Assembly: GCA_964442495.1 (NCBI GenBank)
Contig: CAYTZN010000023.1
Coordinates: 1 to 22,294 of the forward strand
Length of the DNA stretch: 22,294 nucleotides
Source: CAYTZN01 sp964442495
GTDB lineage: Bacteria > Pseudomonadota > Gammaproteobacteria > Legionellales > Legionellaceae
Direction: 5' to 3'
Of this stretch, positions 1 to 7,577 are shown in pieces. The notes beneath the pieces are model-generated. The model made no database searches. It was not told the DNA's origin and saw only the letters and a list, made by a program, of their open reading frames with translations. Numbering within the stretch: position 1 is the stretch's first letter; each line of letters starts with the position of its first letter. The position numbers were made by a program, and so were the translations under genes.

Positions 1-700
1 CTATCTGATTGCTAAACACCGTCATTGTAAAGTCGCCTTTCCCCTGCAAAGGAATACGGGATGTAGCCACGGCTTCAACCAAAGACTCATGACGAATACG
101 GTAGTCAATCAAATCTTTGATGGTAACCATTGGAATACCATGTGTCGCTGAAAAAACAACTAAATCATCACGGCGACTCATGGTGCCATCTTCATTGATA
201 ATTTCACAAATAACAGCAGCCTCAGTAAGCCCTGCTATTCGCATTAAATCAATACAACCTTCCGTCTGCCCATTTCGCTTAAGAACACCGCCCGCACGCG
301 CTCGCAAGGGGAAGACATGACCAGGTGAAATAACATCCTTTGGTCCGCTGGTTGGATCAATAGCCACGCTCACTGTTCGCGCCCTGTCAGCGGCAGAGAT
401 ACCCGTTGAAACACCAGTTTTAGCCTCAATGGAGACGGTAAATGCTGTTCCATAAGGCGAGCGATTGCAATTGACCATCATGGGTAACTCAAGCTTATCA
501 ATAAGATGGTCTGCCATGGGCAGGCAGATCAATCCTCGCCCAAATCGCGACATAAAATTAATGGCTTCTGGGGTAGCATGTTCAGCAGAAATAATAAGAT
601 CACCTTCATTTTCACGATCTTCATCATCCACCAATATCACCATGCGACCTTCTTGCAATTCGGTGAGTGCTTTCTCAATGCTGGCAAAAAGATATGTCAT
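1..700 (-). CDS. ribBA: RibBA-type protein, N-terminal DHBP synthase domain (partial, C-terminus beyond left edge)
   Basis: The RibB domain makes 3,4-dihydroxy-2-butanone 4-phosphate from ribulose 5-phosphate in riboflavin synthesis. About 233 residues are visible from the ATG at 700. The acidic loop DDEDRENEGD (residues 25-34), SPYGTAFTVS, GHVFPLRA and CEIINEDG match the family. After about residue 200 the sequence RIRHESLVEAVATSRIP is the usual linker into a GTP cyclohydrolase II-like domain, so this is a RibBA/RibBX fusion cut by the window. One key position differs: where E. coli RibB has GGHTEA, with metal ligand His153, this protein has NGQTEG, with Gln145. The Glu partner of the acidic loop and the later catalytic Glu remain. 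The gene lies 111 bp downstream of ribE and is probably co-transcribed with it. Family assignment is secure; activity of the RibB half is doubtful. Confidence 0.93.
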   Translation of the reverse strand, partial: MTYLFASIEKALTELQEGRMVILVDDEDRENEGDLIISAEHATPEAINFMSRFGRGLICLPMADHLIDKLELPMMVNCNRSPYGTAFTVSIEAKTGVSTGISAADRARTVSVAIDPTSGPKDVISPGHVFPLRARAGGVLKRNGQTEGCIDLMRIAGLTEAAVICEIINEDGTMSRRDDLVVFSATHGIPMVTIKDLIDYRIRHESLVEAVATSRIPLQGKGDFTMTVFSNQI

Positions 701-811
701 GTTAAAACCTCAATGTATAAAGCTCTGCTGCCCTGAAAATCAACGCCATGACACCATGTAGCCCTTGAGCCGCGTATCGTAGCACACATCATTGCCAGCA
801 CGTAATTAAAA

Positions 812-1408
812 CTATGCATCAACCATGGCCTCCAGTTGATGCGCAATAATTCGAGTTAAATAATCAAATTCAACATTCAAACGCTGCCCCACTTGCCATT
901 CGTTTAATGTGGTAACAGCTAACGTATGTGGGACAAGCATGACTTTAATCTGTCCATTGACCACAGCGTTAATGGTCAAACTAACCCCATCAAGGGTAAT
1001 ACTGCCCTTAGGTAATACATATTTTTTGGCCGGAAGAAGAAACCCACCAATGGTCATTTCCATATAGTCTTGCAAATGCACCACGGCTTCGATAAATGCC
1101 GTTGTATCAACATGCCCGCTAACATAATGACCGCCAAAACGTGCAGTGGCTAACATCGCGCGCTCAATATTAACATAATGACCTGCAACCAACTGACCCA
1201 GGGTGGTTAGTTTCAACGTTTCAGGAGACACATCAAACGCTAACGCTTGATGGTCAAAAGACACCAATGTTAAACACACGCCATTAACGGCAATGCTTTC
1301 ACCGATTTGTAGCGCGTCAAACTCAGCATGGACAACCAACCGATGGGCAACGTCTCCTTGGACATTACTAATCACTGTTCCCTTTTTTTCAATTAGCCCC
1401 GTGAACAT
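812..1408 (-). CDS. ribE: Riboflavin synthase, alpha chain
   Basis: Catalyses dismutation of two 6,7-dimethyl-8-ribityllumazine molecules to riboflavin and the pyrimidine precursor, the last step of riboflavin synthesis, in the cytoplasm as a homotrimer. The protein has 198 residues, normal for the family, and shows the two tandem lumazine-binding barrels: MFTGLIEKKG at the N-terminus with GESIAVNGVCLTL in repeat one, and GGHYVSGHVD followed by KGSITLDGVSLTIN in repeat two. The frame is open upstream to 1435, but the family begins with MFTGLIE, so the ATG at 1408 is chosen. That start lies inside the end of ribD (16-base overlap), which indicates translational coupling. Called ribC in some species. 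Confidence 0.96.
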   Translation of the reverse strand: MFTGLIEKKGTVISNVQGDVAHRLVVHAEFDALQIGESIAVNGVCLTLVSFDHQALAFDVSPETLKLTTLGQLVAGHYVNIERAMLATARFGGHYVSGHVDTTAFIEAVVHLQDYMEMTIGGFLLPAKKYVLPKGSITLDGVSLTINAVVNGQIKVMLVPHTLAVTTLNEWQVGQRLNVEFDYLTRIIAHQLEAMVDA

Positions 1409-2478
1409 AGCGCATCCTCTTGGTTTTTGCTCCAATCAAACGAAGCGATTACATTATCGTCCATGATTTGCCAAGAAAGATGGCTCGCCGTTTCAAAAAG
1501 ATGAGCATTAGGATAAGCAGAAAGGGCTTCTTGACCTAAAACAATAGGAGCAACGTATAAATAAGTTTTATTGACAAGACCTGCCTCATGAAGCGCATTA
1601 AATAAAGTGGCACCAACCTCTACCCAAACATCATGATAACCTAAACCGCCTAAATGACGGATGATAGCGCCTAAATCAAGCCCACCATTAACAGCAGGCA
1701 TTGGGTAATATGAGCAATTCTCTTGTGGACTCAGATTTTTATAGCGCACGTCATGATAAACATGAAGATGCGTTGATGTATTGAATACAGTTGCATCACG
1801 GCGCATCTCAAGTCGCGGGTCAATAACCGCTATGGGCTTCGCTACATCCCCCCCTGTTACACGGGCATTCAAGGATGGGTTGTCTTGATTAATCGTACGT
1901 GCGGTCGTGAGAATAACATCAGTGTGCAACCGTTGTTGATGAGTAAAATTAGCACACATAACATTAGATATCTGAGTGCGAGCACCATCAACACCCGCAA
2001 TTTTCCCATCTAATGATTGTGCCATTTTAATGGTCACCCAGGGTGTATGTGTAGATGTCCAGTGAGCGTAGCTTTGATAAAAATCATCAATAGCCGGAAG
2101 CGGATAATGTAGAACATGAATGCCCTTTTCCCGTAACAAGCAGGAGGTATTGTTTGCCACAACCACAGGGTTAGGATCAGAATACGCATAAACCACCTGC
2201 TTAATGCCATAATCAACAATAGCATCAACACACGGCGGCGTTTTGCCCCAATGATTACAAGGCTCGAGAGTTACGTAGAGTGTTATCTCTGGTATATTTT
2301 TAGGAAGTTCACTTAATAGCAGCTGCTCAGCATGAGGAGAACCCGCGCCACGATGCCATGACTGTGCTATAATTTTTCCATTATGTACTGCTACAGCCCC
2401 GACGCTAGGATTAGGCGCACAAACACCGCGACCCAACTGCGCGTTTTCTAAGGCTAAGAGCAGAAACTGTTCGTGCAT
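1393..2478 (-). CDS. ribD: Bifunctional riboflavin deaminase/reductase RibD
   Basis: Performs the second and third steps of the GTP branch of riboflavin synthesis: deamination of the diaminopyrimidine ribosylamino phosphate, then NADPH-dependent reduction of the ribose. The N-terminal zinc deaminase domain shows HAE (residues 49-51) and PCNHWGKTPPC (Cys74 and Cys83), the zinc ligands and catalytic Glu. The C-terminal reductase domain starts near residue 145 with PWVTIKMAQSLDGKIAG. At 361 residues the length is normal. It is first in the ribD-ribE-ribBA group and diverges from the M48 protease gene across about 60 bp. That gap is too short for an FMN riboswitch, so the operon is probably not under that control here. 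Confidence 0.96.
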   Translation of the reverse strand: MHEQFLLLALENAQLGRGVCAPNPSVGAVAVHNGKIIAQSWHRGAGSPHAEQLLLSELPKNIPEITLYVTLEPCNHWGKTPPCVDAIVDYGIKQVVYAYSDPNPVVVANNTSCLLREKGIHVLHYPLPAIDDFYQSYAHWTSTHTPWVTIKMAQSLDGKIAGVDGARTQISNVMCANFTHQQRLHTDVILTTARTINQDNPSLNARVTGGDVAKPIAVIDPRLEMRRDATVFNTSTHLHVYHDVRYKNLSPQENCSYYPMPAVNGGLDLGAIIRHLGGLGYHDVWVEVGATLFNALHEAGLVNKTYLYVAPIVLGQEALSAYPNAHLFETASHLSWQIMDDNVIASFDWSKNQEDALCSRG

Positions 2479-2540
2479 AGTTCAACCACTATTGTAATGT
2501 GGGCATATGATAACAAATTATTCAATTTTTGAGTAGTCTA

Positions 2541-3971
2541 ATGACCTTATTGCGACGCCATTTTAAGAAAATGCCTATATTAAACAAATACATTTCACAT
2601 GGAATGTTTTTGTTTGGTTTATTGATAATGCTTAGCGAAATGACATTTGCCTATTCGCCCTACTCGTCTAAAGAGCTAGATCAACTTGAGAAAGAATTTG
2701 TAGAACAAATCAATTTAGCCGGCAATATCATCCGTGATCCTCTAGCCAATCAATACATCAACCACTTAGCAAAGCAATTAGCACTCCACGGACAGCTATC
2801 CCAGCCCTATTTTTTTATTGTAAAATCAAATGAAATCAATGCCTTTGCGGGGCCAGGTGGCTATATTGGTATCAATTCGCAACTCATTCTTGCAACAGAA
2901 AATGAAAGCGAACTTGCCGCGGTGATGGCGCATGAAATGGCACACGTACGCTTACACCACCTCTATCGCTTAATTGAACATGAAAAACAAATGCGCGTCC
3001 CCATGCTTGCTAGCATGCTGGCAAGTATTGCTCTGGGCGTCATTAATCCCGCGCTGGGCAATGGCGCACTCATGGCGACATTAGGTGGTTTTGCTCAGGG
3101 GAATATTAATTTTATTCGCTCCAATGAAAAAGAAGCGGATAGAATTGGCATTGACATGTTAATTAAATCGGGCCTTGATCCTAAAGGCATGGCGGGATTT
3201 TTTAAAAAAATGCAAGAAAACTCCCGTTACTATTATAGTGCCAATGTACCCGCTATTTTACGTACTCACCCACTCGATGAGGATAGAATTGCCGAAGCGG
3301 AAAATCGAAGTTTACACCTTGGAAAAAAAACCTTTCCAGATAATATTGAGTACCGTCTTTTTAAAGAAATCATTCGTAATAACGTTGCAGCAGACAATAA
3401 GCAAATCCTTGATTATTATGTAAAAACATGTCGAAAATCCAATCATAGCACTGCCTGTCAATATGGGCATACGCTTGCGTTGATCAATAACAATCAACAC
3501 AAAGAAGCAGAGGAACGATTGCGCCCTCTTCTTAATGAGGCTCGAGACAATTTATTCTATGTGATAGCCATGGCAGAAACTGAACTGGGTCGGCAACAGT
3601 ATGCCAATGCAATCGGAAGATTAGGCGAACTGCAAGCAAATTACCCCGATAATTATGCCGCTCTTGTCAGTTATGGCCAGTCCTTGATTGATGCAAATAA
3701 ACCAGAGGAAGCAGTTAGTCTCTTGCTTAAAGGATCACGCCAATTTAAAGGTGACTTACTGCTTTGCAAACAACTAGCTCGCGCCGAGGCTGCAAGACAT
3801 CGTAAAGATTACGCCTATTTTACTGAAGCTCAGTGCCAACTATTACAAGGACGAAAAAGAGACGCCATGAGACAATTAAAAATTGCGAAAAATCTTGTCA
3901 AAAATGACAAGTTTTTGCAGGCCAGAATTTCTGCAAAAATGGATGAAATCACTTATTTATTAGAAGATTAA
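2541..3971 (+). CDS. bepA: Periplasmic M48 metalloprotease/chaperone with TPR domain (BepA/YfgC-like)
   Basis: BepA-type proteins help assemble or degrade the LPS transporter LptD and other outer-membrane proteins at the BAM complex. This protein has a signal peptide with a hydrophobic core (MFLFGLLIML) ending near MTFA, then an M48 domain with the zinc motif HEMAH (His131 from this start) and the downstream third-ligand helix NEKEADRIGIDML. The C-terminal third is helical repeats of TPR type (for example HKEAEERLRPLL). Length of about 476 residues matches BepA (about 487). The frame opens at a TTG at 2529; the ATG at 2541 is preferred, and an ATG at 2571 would also leave a signal peptide. 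It converges with pilR, with 3 bases between the stops. Confidence 0.88.
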   Translation: MTLLRRHFKKMPILNKYISHGMFLFGLLIMLSEMTFAYSPYSSKELDQLEKEFVEQINLAGNIIRDPLANQYINHLAKQLALHGQLSQPYFFIVKSNEINAFAGPGGYIGINSQLILATENESELAAVMAHEMAHVRLHHLYRLIEHEKQMRVPMLASMLASIALGVINPALGNGALMATLGGFAQGNINFIRSNEKEADRIGIDMLIKSGLDPKGMAGFFKKMQENSRYYYSANVPAILRTHPLDEDRIAEAENRSLHLGKKTFPDNIEYRLFKEIIRNNVAADNKQILDYYVKTCRKSNHSTACQYGHTLALINNNQHKEAEERLRPLLNEARDNLFYVIAMAETELGRQQYANAIGRLGELQANYPDNYAALVSYGQSLIDANKPEEAVSLLLKGSRQFKGDLLLCKQLARAEAARHRKDYAYFTEAQCQLLQGRKRDAMRQLKIAKNLVKNDKFLQARISAKMDEITYLLED

Positions 3972-3974
3972 ATC

Positions 3975-5300
3975 TTATTCAAGACCTAATTTTTTTAAAC
4001 GATAGCGCAGTGTTCTAAAACTTACGCCAAGAAGACGAGCCGCTGCGGTGCGGTTCCATTTGGTTTTTTCCAACGCGCTTAAGATAAGTTCTTTTTCATG
4101 CTCTTGTAGGGAACTATCCAGATGAAAATTAATACCACTTGTATCCACAGGAAGACTTTGCTCTCGTTTTGGTAAACGTAAATCCTCCGCTTCAATGGTA
4201 TTTTCATTACACATAGCCATTGCTCGCTCAAGTATGTTTTCAAGCTCTCGAACATTTCCAGGGAAAGGATAAGACTGCAATATGTCCAGGCAATTTTTTT
4301 GTAGCGTGACAGGCTCCCTATGCTGTGCCTTGGCCAATTTCTCTAAAATAGCATGAGCAAGCATGGGAATATCCGATGAACGTTCAGCCAACGTAGGCAC
4401 GGTTAACTCTATCACATTCACTCGGTAATATAATTCTTGACGAAATCGTCCTGCGTCTATTTCATCCAGTAAATTTTTATTGCTGGCGCTTAAGATACGA
4501 ACGTCCACTGGGGTTTCACTCCACTCCCCAACGGGTTTAACGGCCTTTTCTTGAATGGCTCGTAATAATTTCACTTGCATTGCCAAAGGCAATTCAGCAA
4601 TCTCATCTAAAAAAAGGGTTCCTCCTTCAGCGGCTACAAATAACCCTTGTTTGTCTGCCAACGCGCCAGTAAAGCTTCCTTTTTTATGACCAAAAAACTC
4701 AGACTCCATGAGCTCACTGGGAATGGCTCCACAATTGACAGGAATAAACGGCTTGTCACTTCGTGGTCCATTGGCATGAATTAAACGTGCCACCAGCTCT
4801 TTACCAACACCAGACTCACCATGGATATACACTGGGGCTTGGCTGCGCGCTAATTTATTGATTTGTTGTCGAAGAGACTGCATAACCTCGCTGTCCCCTA
4901 ACAGTAACTCTTCATGCTGCTTTGGTGCTGTTTCATGCAAACATAGGGCTGTATTGACCAACGCTTTAAGCATACCTAAATTCACAGGCTTTGAAACATA
5001 ATCAAATGCCCCAGCTTTTAACGTATTCACAGCACTTTCGACATTCCCGTAAGCAGTTATCACTGCTACTGGGAGCTGGGGTTTTTTCTTTTGGATATGT
5101 TGAACAATATCGTAGCCATCCCCATCAGGCATTCGCATGTCTGTTAAGACGAGAAAATAGTCGTTTTTATTGATGGCGGCGATCCCTTCTTCAACATTCG
5201 TTGCTGTATCACAGGATAATCCCATACGGCTCAGCGTTAATAACAAGAGTTCACGAATATCCGGCTCATCATCAATCACCAATACTTTACTCTGTATCAT
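3975..5300 (-). CDS. pilR: Sigma-54-dependent response regulator PilR
   Basis: NtrC-family response regulator that, with PilS, activates sigma-54 transcription of the type IV pilin gene in related bacteria. The receiver domain occupies residues 1-120, with acidic pocket D10/D11, phospho-acceptor Asp54 (LTDMRMPDG) and Lys104. The AAA+ domain has Walker A GESGVGKE (161-168), the sigma-54 contact loop GSFTGA (208-213) and Walker B GGTLFLDEIAE. The C-terminus is a Fis-type helix-turn-helix (NRTAAARLLGVSFRTLRYRL). PilR orthologues also have Ser in the GSFTGA loop, which favours PilR over other NtrC paralogues. Its ATG overlaps the pilS stop by 4 bases (coordinates 5297-5300), implying coupled translation and a matched pair. 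The pilin target is not in this window. Confidence 0.9.
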   Translation of the reverse strand: MIQSKVLVIDDEPDIRELLLLTLSRMGLSCDTATNVEEGIAAINKNDYFLVLTDMRMPDGDGYDIVQHIQKKKPQLPVAVITAYGNVESAVNTLKAGAFDYVSKPVNLGMLKALVNTALCLHETAPKQHEELLLGDSEVMQSLRQQINKLARSQAPVYIHGESGVGKELVARLIHANGPRSDKPFIPVNCGAIPSELMESEFFGHKKGSFTGALADKQGLFVAAEGGTLFLDEIAELPLAMQVKLLRAIQEKAVKPVGEWSETPVDVRILSASNKNLLDEIDAGRFRQELYYRVNVIELTVPTLAERSSDIPMLAHAILEKLAKAQHREPVTLQKNCLDILQSYPFPGNVRELENILERAMAMCNENTIEAEDLRLPKREQSLPVDTSGINFHLDSSLQEHEKELILSALEKTKWNRTAAARLLGVSFRTLRYRLKKLGLE

Positions 5301-6877
5301 AACTTTATCTCATGGTTTTGATTTAAGAGAATAGAAAAACAACACCCATGTGCCACATCATGTAAGTTTAGACGTGCTTCGTTAATTTCACACAAATCTT
5401 TTGCAATAAATAAACCCATTCCATTTCCTGTTCTAACCGTACTGAAAAAAGGCTCAAATACATTGTTTTTGAGTTCCGCAGGAATGCCAGGCCCTTTGTC
5501 ACAGAGCAAGATAAGCAGACGTGTGTTTTCATGTTTAACAGAAATAGTAATGCTCACATGCCCGGCTTCATCACGACCATGTTGCATTGCATTGTCACAA
5601 AGTATTACTAAAATTTGCTCTAATTGATTTTTATCAAAAAGAATAATTTTCTTTTTATTCTGAGGAACAGTCAGATGCATTTCGCATTCATTGATCAAAC
5701 AAAAAGCCTCTTTAAATTGTTTTAAAAAGGATGTTAGCTCAATCGATTGCGGTTTTGCTTGCTGTCGCCTTGAAACTTGCAGCACGTTTTTTATAACAGC
5801 ATCCATGCGGTTACAATTGTTGATAATCAATTGCTTTAAGCGATTATCCTCCTCGTTTAAAGGCTCATTATCACCCAAGAGCTGCACCGCGTGTGAAATA
5901 ATACCTAAAGGGTTTCGTAACTCATGAGCAATGCTTGCTGAAAACCGCCCAAGGGATGCAAGCTTTAGCTGCTGAACCTGCTGCGCAATAACCGCCATAT
6001 CATCTAATATAATTAAAACGGCAGGCTTTAACGCCTCTGAGGCAAGAAAAAAATGAACCTGTAAATAAGGGGTTTCTAATATCGCTTGTGCAGAAACCCC
6101 GCCACCTTTTTTATTGGTTAAAAATTGCTTGTATTTTTGATACAAAGGGCCTGAAAACTCAGGCAATGTAATGCCTGCTTTGTATTTTTTATGAAAAAAA
6201 GCTTTGGCCGCATTATTAATCACTTTGATATCGAGCTCTTCCCCCACATAAATAACACCATATTGTAAGCGCCCCACAATATATTCATTGAGACGCTGCA
6301 TGTTTTCTAGCTCACGTCCCCTTTCTATCGCCAAACCCTCGCTCATTCTCACCCAATTGGCGAAATACCATGCAGTCAACGCTGTAGCAAAAAAACCTGC
6401 ACCATAAATACCTGTGGAAAAAAATGGGTTAAAATTTTGCTGTATATCATAGTCATATTGAACAATATCTATTCCCAAAAGCATGCAGCTTGCAACCGCT
6501 GCAAAAAATATCGCTAAGCGACCTGGCATTAAGATACCTAGCATGGCAATCAAGGCATTTAATAAAATACCGAGACCTGACTCCATATATCCAATCACAT
6601 TGATAAATAACACCATCACAACGATATCGATGGTTCCAGACAACAGAATTTGCTGTTTAAAAGGGAGCGCTCTGACATGCCAAATATAAAGAAAAATAAA
6701 ACCGAACGTTAAGTAGCCAAACAAGGCACCGCAGTAAAGGGCTGGATTAACTCGAGCATGAGCATCCACCCAAAATATGCCAAACAAAAGGGCTATATTG
6801 ATTAAACGATAAATATTGTATATCAATAACATAGACCACTTTCTAGACTCTGTGTCGTGAGAGCATTGTGTCTGCAT
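5297..6877 (-). CDS. pilS: Membrane sensor histidine kinase PilS
   Basis: Predicted inner-membrane histidine kinase that phosphorylates PilR. The N-terminal 180 residues form about six hydrophobic segments, as in PilS, followed by a PAS-like region (RLQYGVIYVGEELDIKVIN). The HisKA box ASIAHELRNPLGI carries the phospho-acceptor, about His318. The ATPase domain shows the N box (CDNAMQHG), G1 box DKGPGIP, F box FEPFFSTV and G2 box GNGMGLFIAKDL, so all catalytic elements are present. The frame extends to a TTG at 6889; the ATG at 6877 is preferred. It starts only about 57 bp after the upstream SEC-C gene on the same strand, so the three genes may share a transcript. Confidence 0.88.
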   Translation of the reverse strand: MQTQCSHDTESRKWSMLLIYNIYRLINIALLFGIFWVDAHARVNPALYCGALFGYLTFGFIFLYIWHVRALPFKQQILLSGTIDIVVMVLFINVIGYMESGLGILLNALIAMLGILMPGRLAIFFAAVASCMLLGIDIVQYDYDIQQNFNPFFSTGIYGAGFFATALTAWYFANWVRMSEGLAIERGRELENMQRLNEYIVGRLQYGVIYVGEELDIKVINNAAKAFFHKKYKAGITLPEFSGPLYQKYKQFLTNKKGGGVSAQAILETPYLQVHFFLASEALKPAVLIILDDMAVIAQQVQQLKLASLGRFSASIAHELRNPLGIISHAVQLLGDNEPLNEEDNRLKQLIINNCNRMDAVIKNVLQVSRRQQAKPQSIELTSFLKQFKEAFCLINECEMHLTVPQNKKKIILFDKNQLEQILVILCDNAMQHGRDEAGHVSITISVKHENTRLLILLCDKGPGIPAELKNNVFEPFFSTVRTGNGMGLFIAKDLCEINEARLNLHDVAHGCCFSILLNQNHEIKL

Positions 6878-6934
6878 TATGTTATCCAAGGTCTTTTCTT
6901 AACTATAGGACAACTCAAGCGATATGCGCTACGT

Positions 6935-7405
6935 TTATGCTGTTCTACCATGACAATTTTTAAATTTTTTTTGACTGCCACAAGGGCATGCCGTATTACG
7001 TAAAACAGGCCTGTTTTTAGTAGGCTTTTGAATACCACCCACATAAAACCATACGCCGTCCTCTTTTTGAAAGGCACTTGTTTCATGAATAGACTTTAAT
7101 TGCGCCCCATCAACATACTGTGCAATAAACTCCACGTAACCCTTATCGTCACCTTCACCATGGCTATCAAGAATGGTTAATCCCATCCAAATAACATGCG
7201 TGGCCCATCGCCAAGCCTCTTCATCATCAAACCCAATAAGTGCATCACCCTGCATGGTTTTTCTAATGTATTCAATATTAGCCAACGTGTAAGCCACATA
7301 ACGCGAACGCATGAGCGCCTCTGGTGATAAAGCACGTGCTACACCCCTAATATACATTCCACAACAGGCTTCATAAGCGCGCGCTGAACCACAAGAACAA
7401 GCCAT
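6935..7405 (-). CDS. YchJ-like (UPF0225) protein with SEC-C motifs
   Basis: Small cytoplasmic protein of 156 residues with a SEC-C type zinc-binding motif at each end: CSCGSARAYEACC at the N-terminus and CPCGSQKKFKNCHG at the C-terminus. The intervening cystatin-like domain carries RSRYVAYTLANIEYI, characteristic of the YchJ/UPF0225 family. Its biochemical role is not established; SEC-C motifs bind zinc and, in SecA, contact SecB and ribosomes. Two in-frame ATGs exist, at 7414 and 7405. AGAGGA is about 8 bases from the second and directly abuts the first, and family members begin at the first Cys motif, so 7405 is chosen. Co-directional with pilSR; no functional link to pilus regulation is known. 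Confidence 0.85.
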   Translation of the reverse strand: MACSCGSARAYEACCGMYIRGVARALSPEALMRSRYVAYTLANIEYIRKTMQGDALIGFDDEEAWRWATHVIWMGLTILDSHGEGDDKGYVEFIAQYVDGAQLKSIHETSAFQKEDGVWFYVGGIQKPTKNRPVLRNTACPCGSQKKFKNCHGRTA

Positions 7406-7463
7406 TTTTTCCATCCTCTAGGTAAACTCTGCAAGTATTTTCTGTCAGCTCAACGAGCCCTGT

Positions 7464-7498
7464 AAAGCATTGGCTCATTTTATGAGCTAATGCTTTTT
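7464..7498 (+). terminator. Terminator-like hairpin between divergent genes
   Basis: A 15-bp stem (7464-7478 with 7482-7496) has one G-U wobble and a TTT loop, and the rising arm runs into TTTTT on the plus strand. This is a textbook intrinsic terminator shape, but no plus-strand gene lies just upstream. It sits between the divergent SEC-C gene and the ankyrin gene, about 80 bases before the ankyrin ATG. Confidence 0.7.
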
Positions 7499-7577
7499 GT
7501 GTGCGCCAGTCATTGTGGACTAAAAATGTTCTACAAGGTAAAATTGCAACCTAAAATACGTGTGAGGTCTGAATACC

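Noticed and set aside
701..811. FMN riboswitch before ribBA
   Set aside because: The leader lacks the conserved RFN-element blocks, and the ribD upstream gap is also too short to hold one.
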